Of a DNA stretch of 40,365 bases, positions 8,668 through 16,324 are shown one piece after another. How positions within the stretch are numbered: the first letter of the stretch is position 1; each line of letters starts with the position of its first letter. The position numbers were made by a program, and so were the translations under genes. Source of the stretch: Calditrichia bacterium (lineage in GTDB: Bacteria > Calditrichota > Calditrichia > Calditrichales > J004). The stretch is taken from NCBI GenBank assembly GCA_027006055.1, contig JALTKX010000226.1, positions 1-40,365 on the forward strand, read 5' to 3'. The notes below the pieces were generated by a model, which saw only the letters and a list, made by a program, of their open reading frames with translations, made no database searches and was not told the origin of the DNA.

Positions 8668-9518
8668 GTCTGCTCTTTTAATTTTAGGGTGATTAACTTA
8701 TGTACCAATTTGGCGGCGGTGAAATCCGGGTGGGACAAACCCCGCAGGGGACTAAGCTCCACCACATCGCAGCCCACCACATTGCCCGCCTTGAACACAG
8801 CCTCCAGAACTTCCAGGGTTTCATCCCATAAAAAACCGCCGGGCTCGGGTGTTCCGGTCGCCGGCATAATTGAGGGGTCCCAAAAATCCACATCAAAAGT
8901 GATATAGATGTTTCCACGAAGTTTAGATACTATTTCAGGCCATTGGGTACGAACCTTATGGGCATAAACTGTTTTTATACCCTCTGTTTTTATCAATTCC
9001 GCTTCTTCCGCGCATTGGGAACGGATACCCAGTTGAACAATACGCGGATTTAAATCACAAATACGCTTCATCACGCTGGCATGCGAATAGATGCTGCCTT
9101 CGTAACTCTCCCGGAGATCGGAGTGCGCGTCAAACTGAACCACGGTTATGTCATCAAATTTTTGATGAAAGGCCCGGTATAGCGGAAAGCTGACGGAATG
9201 CTCTCCACCGAGGGCCACTAAAAACTTATCGTTGGCCAGGTGCCCGGCCGCGCGCTGTTCAATCGCCCTGAAATCCTGTTCAACCCTGCCGGAGAAGCGC
9301 AACGGCTCATCGGTATGGATGCCTTTTTTATAGATTTCACAGCCATACACCTCATCAAAAAGCTCCACATAGGCCGAGGCTTGAATAATGGCCTCCGGCC
9401 CCCCGGCCGTACCCTGACCATAGCTGGTGGTTTGCTCGTAAGGCAGGGGCAAAACCACGCAGGCGGCAGCGGCATAATCGCTTTGCTGTTCGTCGAGTGC
9501 TAAAAAGCTATTGCCCAT
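8664..9518 (-). CDS. speB: Agmatinase (arginase/ureohydrolase family)
   Basis: 284 residues carrying all ureohydrolase manganese motifs: GGEHSV (His107), DAHSD (Asp130, His132, Asp134) and FDVDFWDP (Asp209, Asp211, Asp214). The neighbouring arginine decarboxylase gene, 8 nt upstream, supports agmatinase (agmatine to putrescine plus urea) rather than arginase or formimidoglutamase. The two enzymes together give a complete arginine-to-putrescine route. The gene overlaps the GH57 gene by 4 nt. Confidence 0.93.
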   Translation of the reverse strand: MGNSFLALDEQQSDYAAAACVVLPLPYEQTTSYGQGTAGGPEAIIQASAYVELFDEVYGCEIYKKGIHTDEPLRFSGRVEQDFRAIEQRAAGHLANDKFLVALGGEHSVSFPLYRAFHQKFDDITVVQFDAHSDLRESYEGSIYSHASVMKRICDLNPRIVQLGIRSQCAEEAELIKTEGIKTVYAHKVRTQWPEIVSKLRGNIYITFDVDFWDPSIMPATGTPEPGGFLWDETLEVLEAVFKAGNVVGCDVVELSPLRGLSHPDFTAAKLVHKLITLKLKEQT

Positions 9519-9526
9519 GGAAAAGC

Positions 9527-10072
9527 CTACGGTAACAAAATGGCCGCGGTAACCACGGTTGTCCAGCGTCCGTTTTCATCGCCCCGGGCCGCCTGGGTTA
9601 CGTTCCGGCTTTCCACAATCTTATTGGAAATGGTCCATATTTGCCGCTTTTCATCCCAGGAAGAGTCCGGATCAAACTCCACGCCAAGGATGGTTGCCAG
9701 CATCTCGGCGGCAAGGTCTTCGGCATAATTACCGGATTGCTCGGCCGTTTCTCCAAACTGATGATGCTCGCTGAGATAGCCATAGGCTTTTTCATCACGG
9801 GGACGGGCCAGACCAATGGAAGAGGCGATCAGGCGCCGGGGTTCATTGGTTTCAATTTTACTGTAAACCGCATGAACGATCTGCCCCGGCACAAGCTCCC
9901 TTAAGCCTTCCTCGGCGGAAACAATGCGACAGCCGGCGGGACATATGCTGGAGACGCCCACCAGGTTAAAGGGGGCGATTCCCGCGTGGCGCAGAGCCAG
10001 TTCAAAGCTGGTTAATTTTTCCTTGTGTATGCCCAAACCCTTGGTAAAAAATATTTTCTTGGGAATATACAT
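9527..10072 (-). CDS. pdaD: Pyruvoyl-dependent arginine decarboxylase
   Basis: 181 residues matching the PvlArgDC family. The self-cleavage site is VSSICP, with cleavage expected between Ser41 and Ser42, turning Ser42 into the pyruvoyl cofactor of the alpha subunit. Downstream motifs typical of the family include [11 protein letters not shown] and the conserved Glu in [12 protein letters not shown]. The product makes agmatine from arginine, and agmatinase follows 8 nt later. This enzyme type is typical of archaea, chlamydiae and scattered bacteria, in place of the PLP-dependent SpeA. Confidence 0.94.
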   Translation of the reverse strand: MYIPKKIFFTKGLGIHKEKLTSFELALRHAGIAPFNLVGVSSICPAGCRIVSAEEGLRELVPGQIVHAVYSKIETNEPRRLIASSIGLARPRDEKAYGYLSEHHQFGETAEQSGNYAEDLAAEMLATILGVEFDPDSSWDEKRQIWTISNKIVESRNVTQAARGDENGRWTTVVTAAILLP

Positions 10073-10086
10073 TCCGGGAACACTCC

Positions 10087-11013
10087 TTACTCGTTCTCAA
10101 AATCCTGTTCATCCGCGGCCTTCCAATAGGCACGCTTTTTATGGTTACGTCTTTTTACGGCCAAAAAAGCCCACACCAACAAAAGAACAAAAATCAGAAA
10201 CACAAAATTTTCTACGTTTAAAAGCACCATCCAGCGGTAGCGCTCTTTCAGCCAACGGTACCAGTCCACTTCAAAATCGACATAGTCGATCCCCAGAACC
10301 GCCTTAAAATTCTCATCATAGCCGCGGCTGTTATCCCAACCGAGTAAAAGCGCCCTTACCTTGTCGCGCCCGAATTCCCGCATCAGATAATCCATGGCCG
10401 TATAGGCCAGGTCGTAAGCCAGTTCCGCTTTTCCCTTATTAAAGGTAAGCAGGCTGTCCATATCCTCAAAGGGAATAAGATAATTACCGGCCAGCGCGTT
10501 CCCTATGCGCAGCTTTTCCTCCAGTGTCAGCTGCTCTTTGCTCAGCTTTTGGGCGATACCTTCATGAATCCACACCGGAATATCCGCAGGCGCATAATCA
10601 TATAAAAAGATATGGACCAGTTCGTGAATAAAAACACCCGGCACACGTTCAATTTCGGCGGCGTCGCTGATTTTAATAATCACCGTGCGCCGGGAAGCCA
10701 TGGCCACGGCCTGGCTCCACTCCGGCACCCCCTTGTGCGTAAAGGATTGGTAGGTTTCCTCAAATCGGGTAAAATATATCTGAACCGGACTGACGGAATC
10801 TACGCTGAAAAAGGATTTTATGGTCGAGACGCGCTTACGCGTTTTTTTAACCAACTCATCCATTAAGGGCTGTTGTTTTACGGGATAATGAAAAACCATA
10901 AAGCCCTCGTACACGCGGGTGGCTGTTTGCGCCTGAAGGGAGGCGCTGCAAAGAACAAAACAGAGAAGCGCGAATTTAGCCATTTTAGCAAAGTATAACA
11001 ATATATTTTTCAT
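10087..11013 (-). CDS. Membrane-anchored gluzincin metallopeptidase (peptidase MA-like)
   Basis: 308 residues. A signal peptide is predicted to be cleaved after LQA (Ala28), leaving Gln29 as the first mature residue. The zinc motif is HELVH (His130, Glu131, His134), and the third ligand Glu151 lies in VWIHEGIAQ, the gluzincin pattern of the peptidase MA/DUF2268-like group. A transmembrane helix at about residues 268-287 near the C-terminus is followed by a basic tail, so the catalytic domain should face the periplasm. It sits between the transporter and arginine decarboxylase genes with gaps below 20 nt. Substrate unknown. Confidence 0.82.
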   Translation of the reverse strand: MKNILLYFAKMAKFALLCFVLCSASLQAQTATRVYEGFMVFHYPVKQQPLMDELVKKTRKRVSTIKSFFSVDSVSPVQIYFTRFEETYQSFTHKGVPEWSQAVAMASRRTVIIKISDAAEIERVPGVFIHELVHIFLYDYAPADIPVWIHEGIAQKLSKEQLTLEEKLRIGNALAGNYLIPFEDMDSLLTFNKGKAELAYDLAYTAMDYLMREFGRDKVRALLLGWDNSRGYDENFKAVLGIDYVDFEVDWYRWLKERYRWMVLLNVENFVFLIFVLLLVWAFLAVKRRNHKKRAYWKAADEQDFENE

Positions 11014-11032
11014 ATACGCGCCTAAACCCCCG

Positions 11033-12355
11033 CTATGAATTTATGATATGCGCATCCTTATAGTTGACGCGGGTATCCACGCGTTGCAGCAACAGGTAAC
11101 CGATGATAAAAAAAAGAGATATGGACAGTACGGCCAGACGTTGCGAACCGCTGACGGAAGAGATAAGACCAAAGACCAGCGGCCCCAATATGGCGGAAAA
11201 TTTACCCATCAGGGCGTAAAACCCGTAAAACTCCGCCTCCATGCCCCTGGGGATGAAATGGGCCATCAACACGCGGCTGGCGGCCTGTGAGGCCCCCATG
11301 GCTGCTCCGGCAATCAGGCCGACGATATAAAAAGTAAAGGCGTCATGGGAGAAATAAGCGCCAATCGTTACAAACACCCACATGAACAAAGTGATATTGA
11401 CGGTAGGCTTGGCCCCGATGCGATCGCTGAGCCGGCCCAAGCCATAGGCGCCTATTATGGCGGCGAACTGGGTGATGGCAAAAAAGATTATGACCTCCAC
11501 CATGGTAAAGCCCAGGGTTTGGGTTGCAAACAGCGCCCCGAAAAACATTACCGTGTTCACACCGTCGATATAGACAAAATAGGCCCCGAGGAAGCGCAGC
11601 AACTGAGGAAAGCGACGCAGCTTTTTCAGCGTTTCCACGGTTCTCAGAACTCCGATACGGATATAGTTCTGGTTCCGGCGTTCCACCACCAACGGCGGTT
11701 CATCCACCCAAAAATAGAAAGGCAGTGAAAAGACAAGAAAAAAGAGGGCGGCCCAGATAAAACTGGGAGCCATCAGGGTAATATCGCCGCTGGCCTTGGC
11801 CAGGTTGGCATAATAAAGGGCAATAAGCAAACTGATGATGGCGCCGACATAACCAAAGGCAAAACCGGAACCGGAAACCCGGCCGATATTTTCCGGACGG
11901 GCGATTTTGGGCAAAAAGGCATTATAAAAAACCAGGGACCCCTCAAAACCGAAATTGGCCAGCACAAACAGGGTCATGGCCGTAACAACCATGCCCTTTT
12001 CCGGGAAGTAAAGCAAAACCGTTGAGCCGATACAGAGCAGCGAGTAAAAAAAGACAAACCATTTTTTACGGTTGGAATAGTCGGCCACGGCGCCCAGCAC
12101 GGGGCTGGTCAGGGCCACAAGAAACATGGAGAGGGAACCGGCGATGCTCCACAAAAGATCGCCGGGATTTTCAGAGAGCCAGGGAATATCCATGGTCAGG
12201 TCGCCAACAATATAGTCCCGGAAATAGACGGCAAAAACAACCGTCACCATGATCACGCTGAAGGAGGTATTGGCAAAGTCGTATAGTACCCAGGCAAATA
12301 CTTCTTTTTTGTTCTCTTTCAGGGGCACGCCGGCCGCGGGGGAAGTATGACGCAT
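11033..12355 (-). CDS. UMF1/Atg22-like major facilitator transporter
   Basis: 440 residues with about twelve hydrophobic helices. The N-terminal signature FAWVLYDFANTSFSVIM is typical of the UMF1 (Atg22-like) MFS branch. A second half-signature, LGRLSDRIGAKPT, is the MFS loop motif. Members are inner-membrane permeases of poorly known substrate, with amino-acid efflux suggested for fungal Atg22. The start codon lies 8 nt after a terminator T-tract and has no visible ribosome-binding site, so the true start or mode of initiation is uncertain. It is the first gene of the run leading to ctpA. Confidence 0.87.
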   Translation of the reverse strand: MRHTSPAAGVPLKENKKEVFAWVLYDFANTSFSVIMVTVVFAVYFRDYIVGDLTMDIPWLSENPGDLLWSIAGSLSMFLVALTSPVLGAVADYSNRKKWFVFFYSLLCIGSTVLLYFPEKGMVVTAMTLFVLANFGFEGSLVFYNAFLPKIARPENIGRVSGSGFAFGYVGAIISLLIALYYANLAKASGDITLMAPSFIWAALFFLVFSLPFYFWVDEPPLVVERRNQNYIRIGVLRTVETLKKLRRFPQLLRFLGAYFVYIDGVNTVMFFGALFATQTLGFTMVEVIIFFAITQFAAIIGAYGLGRLSDRIGAKPTVNITLFMWVFVTIGAYFSHDAFTFYIVGLIAGAAMGASQAASRVLMAHFIPRGMEAEFYGFYALMGKFSAILGPLVFGLISSVSGSQRLAVLSISLFFIIGYLLLQRVDTRVNYKDAHIINS

Positions 12356-12362
12356 AAATGAT

Positions 12363-12388
12363 AAAAAAAAGCTGCCCTCAGGCAGCTT
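12363..12388 (-). terminator. Rho-independent terminator after mglA
   Basis: On the minus strand AAGCTGCC - TGAG - GGCAGCTT forms a tight tetraloop hairpin followed by eight T. It lies 5 nt after the mglA stop and closes the signalling operon. The next start codon follows 7 nt after the T-tract. Confidence 0.94.
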
Positions 12389-12393
12389 GATAA

Positions 12394-12978
12394 TTACAGT
12401 TGGTTCTGTACATTTTGTACAACAAGGTTAATAACCGATTTTAGCGTGCTGAAAACGCCATCACCCTTAACGGCCACCCCTTCAAAGGAGGGCACGTTAA
12501 AAAAGTTCAGCCTTTTCTGCAGCACATCCAGGGATTCCACCCCGGGCAAATCGCGCTTATTGTACTGTATGGCCCAGGGGAAGCTTTCCAGGGACTGACC
12601 GTCGGCCTTCAGGTTACTTTCCAGGTCGAGCAGGGTTTCGATGTTTGCTTCCATCCGGTGGGGTTGCGAATCGGCAACAAACACGATACCATCGACGCCA
12701 TTTAAAATAACCTTGCGGCTGGAGGCATAATAGACCTGCCCCGGAACCGTGTAGAGATTGAACTTCGGCTTTTTCCCTTTAATCTTTCCCACTTCAATTT
12801 GCATGAAGTCAAAAAATATGGTTCGGTCTTCTTTTGTTTTGAGCGAAACCAAATCCCCGGTGAGCGAGGGGTCCAATTTGGAATGGATATATTCCAGATT
12901 GGTAGTTTTACCACTCATTCCCGGACCATAATAAACAATTTTAAGATTGATTTCCTGCAATGCCCAGTTTATAAACAT
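12394..12978 (-). CDS. mglA: MglA-type Ras-like polarity GTPase
   Basis: 194 residues, the usual MglA length. The P-loop is GPGMSGKTTN (residues 18-27). Switch I includes Arg52 in DRTIFFDF, and switch II is TVPGQVYY with Gln81. These two correspond to the intrinsic arginine finger and catalytic Gln known from Thermus MglA (Arg53/Gln82). NKRDLP provides guanine specificity. MglA switches between GTP and GDP forms under control of MglB and sets cell polarity for gliding or twitching motility in Myxococcus and Thermus. It is the last gene of an eight-gene signalling operon and is preceded by mglB, the order seen in Myxococcus. Its downstream target in this organism is unknown. Confidence 0.95.
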   Translation of the reverse strand: MFINWALQEINLKIVYYGPGMSGKTTNLEYIHSKLDPSLTGDLVSLKTKEDRTIFFDFMQIEVGKIKGKKPKFNLYTVPGQVYYASSRKVILNGVDGIVFVADSQPHRMEANIETLLDLESNLKADGQSLESFPWAIQYNKRDLPGVESLDVLQKRLNFFNVPSFEGVAVKGDGVFSTLKSVINLVVQNVQNQL

Positions 12979-13019
12979 TATCCGCCTCTTTAATTCATTT
13001 TATATCGAATATACAACTA

Positions 13020-13532
13020 TTATTTAAAAGTATCATCCAAAGCATCGCCCAAAAGGCTGCTAAAATCCGAATCTATCAATTTTTCGTCTTCAGCGGGTGC
13101 GTTCGAATCATCATCCAGAATGCCGTTTAAATCTTCGATGGCTTTTTTGGTATAGATACGAATAAGGCCCAGGGTAACGCTTACATCAAAGACAACCACC
13201 AGAAAAAAGGCTTCGCCGACATTGGACAGATAGACATTGCGTTTTTCCCCTTCATGGAAGAGCAGCTTGAACTTTGCTTCTTCGCCCACAAGCTTGGCCA
13301 TTTCCGAGGTTGCCGCGAAATCGCTGGCGGCCAGGGCGGAAAGTACCGTTGTGTTCATATTATCCGTATTGCCACGCTGGCTGATGAGCTGACCGCTCAT
13401 ATCGGCAAATAAAATGGCCGAGGCCTTTGTTTTATTTGCCAGTTCGGAGAGTACGCGGGTTATTCCCTCATACTGTGTGCTGTTAAGGATTACCTGACGG
13501 CTGCCATCCTTTAACTTTCTCGTTTGTACCAT
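13020..13532 (-). CDS. mglB: MglB-like roadblock/LC7 domain protein, GTPase-activating partner of MglA
   Basis: 170 residues. A roadblock/LC7 domain spans about residues 25-135, with the central ILFADMSGQLIS strand pair, the helix LSALAASDFAATSEMAKLVG, and LFHEGEKRNVYLSNV, the pattern of MglB. Homodimeric MglB stimulates MglA GTP hydrolysis. The C-terminal ~35 residues are an acidic, probably flexible tail. The gene lies 41 nt upstream of mglA. The MglB assignment rests on fold plus adjacency; other roadblock proteins in the same operon could also touch MglA. Confidence 0.88.
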   Translation of the reverse strand: MVQTRKLKDGSRQVILNSTQYEGITRVLSELANKTKASAILFADMSGQLISQRGNTDNMNTTVLSALAASDFAATSEMAKLVGEEAKFKLLFHEGEKRNVYLSNVGEAFFLVVVFDVSVTLGLIRIYTKKAIEDLNGILDDDSNAPAEDEKLIDSDFSSLLGDALDDTFK

Positions 13533-13568
13533 AAATTACCCCACTAAGTTATTTATTGTGCAATTTAA

Positions 13569-14306
13569 TTAAATTTGTGTTGATTGTCTCTTTTTTAATC
13601 TTTCCAGGGCGATTTTAACACTTTCGCGCAGCCGTTCCAGCGCTTCTCCCAGGTCGCGTATTTCATCATTGGTGCGTACCTGGATGGCCTCATTGATTTT
13701 GCCCTGGCTTATTTCATTGGCTTTTTCGGTCAGATATATTATCGGACTGATTATTCTGTTGGCTAAAAATATTACAACTAATATGCCAATCAAAGTTATT
13801 CCGCCGATAATGGAAATTATCAAAACATTTATTTCCCTCAGCGCCCGGTCAATGTAATCCTGTTTCATGCCCACGCGCACAAAGCCCAGGTAGCCCTCTT
13901 CCACCGGAATGACGATATCGCGACACTTTATGGCCCCGCCGTCCAGATCAAGGTCATGCACCTTATCATCGGTTACGGGCAACAGAGCCGTTAGTTCCGG
14001 CGGAATTTGTCCGTTCAACGTTTCAGCCAAAACTTCATTCTCGCTGTTCTGAATAACAATATAGGCCACGCTCTCAAAGCTAAGGGCCTTGGTAATGATC
14101 TGCTTGAGGCCGAAGGAATCCTCGCTCAATATTTGTTCGGAGGCGGATTGGGCCAGGTTACTCCCCAGGGCCCGGCCCCGTTCTATCAGCTCCCACTCTA
14201 TTCTTTGGGCCACGGTGGAGTTTATGATCAACACCAGTATGATACCCAGAAACAGGTTGCTGACTACCAGAATGCCGCTTATTTTCCAACGTAAACTAAG
14301 ACGCAT
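13569..14306 (-). CDS. HAMP-domain membrane receptor without an output domain
   Basis: 245 residues: transmembrane helix 1 (about 8-30), an extracytoplasmic sensor region of about 125 residues, transmembrane helix 2 (about 158-182) and a HAMP domain (about 183-235) containing ISPIIYLTEKANEISQG and DEIRDLGEALERLRES. The protein stops right after HAMP, with no kinase, cyclase or methyl-accepting domain. The sensor part resembles the small Cache/CHASE-like folds, but I cannot name it. It may pass signals by protein contact to the soluble kinase or roadblock proteins of the same operon. Confidence 0.88.
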   Translation of the reverse strand: MRLSLRWKISGILVVSNLFLGIILVLIINSTVAQRIEWELIERGRALGSNLAQSASEQILSEDSFGLKQIITKALSFESVAYIVIQNSENEVLAETLNGQIPPELTALLPVTDDKVHDLDLDGGAIKCRDIVIPVEEGYLGFVRVGMKQDYIDRALREINVLIISIIGGITLIGILVVIFLANRIISPIIYLTEKANEISQGKINEAIQVRTNDEIRDLGEALERLRESVKIALERLKKRQSTQI

Positions 14307-14353
14307 GTTTCTTTTCTTCTTTGCTTTATATCATTATAACCACAATACGTGGC

Positions 14354-14842
14354 CTAAATCAATTTCTTTTTTAAATACTGCAACATATCGGATTGAAAGG
14401 CAATTTTTTTCTTTTCATCGCTGATCTCATCGCTGATCAGTTCTATGAGTTCGGCGATGCGTTCCACCGGAAATTTCGATTTTTCCATTTCCATATCGGC
14501 AATCATGTCGTCGATAACAAATGTGGCCACCGGCCCGATGATGCTCATCAATACCTTTTCCAGGGTTTCAAAAAAAGATGTTTCGGCGTAATTATGTTTT
14601 TTCCGCTCCACCTGGCTTACATCGATAACGCCATGTGTATAAAGGTTATACATGATGTGGGCAACATCCTTAACGGTCATGGCCAGCGTATTGGCTATTT
14701 CCTGTATGGATTGTTCTCCGTTTATCTGCGTAAGGACCGCCCACTCCGCCGAACGCAGGTTTAACCCCGTTGCCGATTTAATCTCGGATTTCTTATAGAT
14801 CACATGAGGTTGTGCGATAAATTTTCGTGCTCTCCCGGCCAA
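14354..14842 (-). CDS. Winged-helix protein of the MglAB operon, function unknown
   Basis: 162 residues. The first ~80 look like a winged helix of the kind found next to DUF4388 proteins (TGLNLRSAEWAVLTQINGEQ, then SIQEIANTLAMTVKDVAHIM). The C-terminal ~65 residues form a separate amphipathic helical domain starting VLMSIIGPVATFVIDDMI. An 'I-G-P-x-A' helix of this type also occurs at the ends of other bacterial signalling proteins, from memory. It probably mediates protein contacts rather than specific DNA binding. It sits between the HAMP receptor and a roadblock-like protein. Confidence 0.72.
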   Translation of the reverse strand: MAGRARKFIAQPHVIYKKSEIKSATGLNLRSAEWAVLTQINGEQSIQEIANTLAMTVKDVAHIMYNLYTHGVIDVSQVERKKHNYAETSFFETLEKVLMSIIGPVATFVIDDMIADMEMEKSKFPVERIAELIELISDEISDEKKKIAFQSDMLQYLKKKLI

Positions 14843-14871
14843 GCCTGTCTTCCTTTATCCTGTATGTATGA

Positions 14872-15306
14872 TCATTTTCCCGCCAGTATTTTTATTTCAT
14901 CCGCCTCCAACTGCGCCTTGCGCAGCAAATGTGACGGATTGATGGCGTGACTTTTCGCCTTTTTATATATCTTTTTTTCCTGAACGATATGCGACAGGCT
15001 GACATTAATGGTTATGCGCAAAAGGGAGACAACCTGGGGATTGTCGCAAAGGGTTACCAAAAGCACATTTTGCGATATTTTTCCGACAATAAACAGGTCG
15101 CTCCAAAAAAACTCAATCTCCGAAAGGGGATTGTCCGCCTGGAAGGTGAGCGCATGTATGCGCAGGATGCGGATGGCTATGTTCTGCATATCTTCGGTAC
15201 TGATATCCAGACCATGCGATTCCATAACCGCCCCGCGCATGGTGGCAATAAAACTGCCCTTCACCGATGGCAGATTCTGTATTTCATGCAGCCAGCGTTC
15301 TATCAT
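14872..15306 (-). CDS. Roadblock/LC7-like signalling protein
   Basis: 144 residues. The N-terminal ~100 follow the roadblock order: a helix (IERWLHEIQNLPSVKG), a strand pair (SFIATMRGAVMESHGLD), a long helix, then strands ending FIVGKISQNVLLVTLCDNP and a final helix. The C-terminal ~40 residues are basic and probably helical. Similarity is structural rather than motif-based, so the family call is moderate. The gene is 3 nt downstream of the DUF4388-roadblock gene, suggesting that both act as a heteromeric scaffold or GTPase regulator. Confidence 0.62.
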   Translation of the reverse strand: MIERWLHEIQNLPSVKGSFIATMRGAVMESHGLDISTEDMQNIAIRILRIHALTFQADNPLSEIEFFWSDLFIVGKISQNVLLVTLCDNPQVVSLLRITINVSLSHIVQEKKIYKKAKSHAINPSHLLRKAQLEADEIKILAGK

Positions 15307-15309
15307 CTG

Positions 15310-15957
15310 TTATATTTTTCCTATAGCCTGTTTGATTAAAGGAATTACCGTATCGCTTTTTGTTTTTTTATCCAGTTCGATCACAATATATTCACGCTGA
15401 TAGGGGGTGATAATCAATCTTTTATCACCCGTAAGAATACTTACAAAGCGCACCGGCTGTTTGCTGTAAGGCGCCGCCATCCTGTTGGCCTGCATAATGA
15501 TGAAAACCACATTCAACAGTTGCGAGGCGCCTTGCTGGTCGGTGGAGAATAAGGTCTCGCCCCCGGCATCCAGCACCCACACCATATTGACCCCGCGTAT
15601 GGTCAACAGCCGCTCAAACATCTTGTTATAGATATTTTCACCGTCGCCCTGGGCATGATCCAGCTTATGCATGCCCTCCAGCAAAAGATTGCTCCAGTTG
15701 GTATGGATGGTGCGCACGGGCGGCCGGACATCGCTTTCCACCTTAAAGCGTCCGTCCACCAGCCCCAGAAGCTTGAAGACCGCCTCCTCGCCTATGTAGG
15801 GATCGTATTCCGCATGGGTGACCTGCCCGCTTTCAAAATAGACAAAGCCAAAACGCCCGGCGCGCTCTATGGTAAGCTTGGCCGTGTTATGCTCCATACA
15901 GTTCAGTTGAATCAAGCTGGGTAGCTTGATATCTCTTAGGTTTCCGATTAATGCCAT
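15310..15957 (-). CDS. DUF4388 (PATAN) plus roadblock-like protein
   Basis: 215 residues. The N-terminal ~100 have the DUF4388/PATAN pattern: it opens with GNLRDIKLPSLIQLNCMEH, continues as AKLTIERAGRFGFVYFESGQ and VTHAEYDPYIGEEAVFKLLG, and ends with DGRFKVE. The C-terminal ~110 form a roadblock-like fold (FERLLTIRGVNMVWVLDAGG). Such fusions are typical of deltaproteobacterial, Thermus and FCB signalling operons with MglA-type GTPases. The start is set by 1-nt spacing from the response-regulator stop. No enzymatic residues are visible, so a scaffold or regulatory role is likely. Confidence 0.83.
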   Translation of the reverse strand: MALIGNLRDIKLPSLIQLNCMEHNTAKLTIERAGRFGFVYFESGQVTHAEYDPYIGEEAVFKLLGLVDGRFKVESDVRPPVRTIHTNWSNLLLEGMHKLDHAQGDGENIYNKMFERLLTIRGVNMVWVLDAGGETLFSTDQQGASQLLNVVFIIMQANRMAAPYSKQPVRFVSILTGDKRLIITPYQREYIVIELDKKTKSDTVIPLIKQAIGKI

Positions 15958-15958
15958 A

Positions 15959-16324
15959 TCAGCCTAACAGGTCAAATACTTTTTGACGCAGCGCCTTCAT
16001 CTCAAAGGGCTTTTCCACATAATAACAGGCGCCCAACTCTTCCGCTTCATCTTTTTTATCACTGGAGCCATACGCGGTCATAACCATCACCTCCGTGGAG
16101 GGATATTTCTTCTTTACCTCCTTTAGCAAATCCAGCCCGCTTATCCCCGGCATAAATATATCCGTGATAATCAAATCGAAGGGTTTTTCCTCCATGCGGC
16201 TCAATGCTTCCTCACCGGAAGCGGCGGTGGCCACCTCATAATCCTTTTTTGAAATGATAAAGCTTTGATACAGGCTAAACGTTAAGGTTTCCTCATCATC
16301 CACAATGAGTAATCGACGGGCCAT
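15959..16324 (-). CDS. Single-domain response regulator (CheY-like)
   Basis: 121 residues forming one receiver domain. The acidic pocket is Asp9/Asp10, the phosphoacceptor is Asp55 in IITDIFMPG, a conserved Thr lies in VMTAYG, and a Lys in VEKPF. There is no output domain, so it must act by protein contact. Its ATG overlaps the kinase stop by 1 nt (TAATG), strongly suggesting that the kinase upstream is its phosphodonor. Confidence 0.95.
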   Translation of the reverse strand: MARRLLIVDDEETLTFSLYQSFIISKKDYEVATAASGEEALSRMEEKPFDLIITDIFMPGISGLDLLKEVKKKYPSTEVMVMTAYGSSDKKDEAEELGACYYVEKPFEMKALRQKVFDLLG

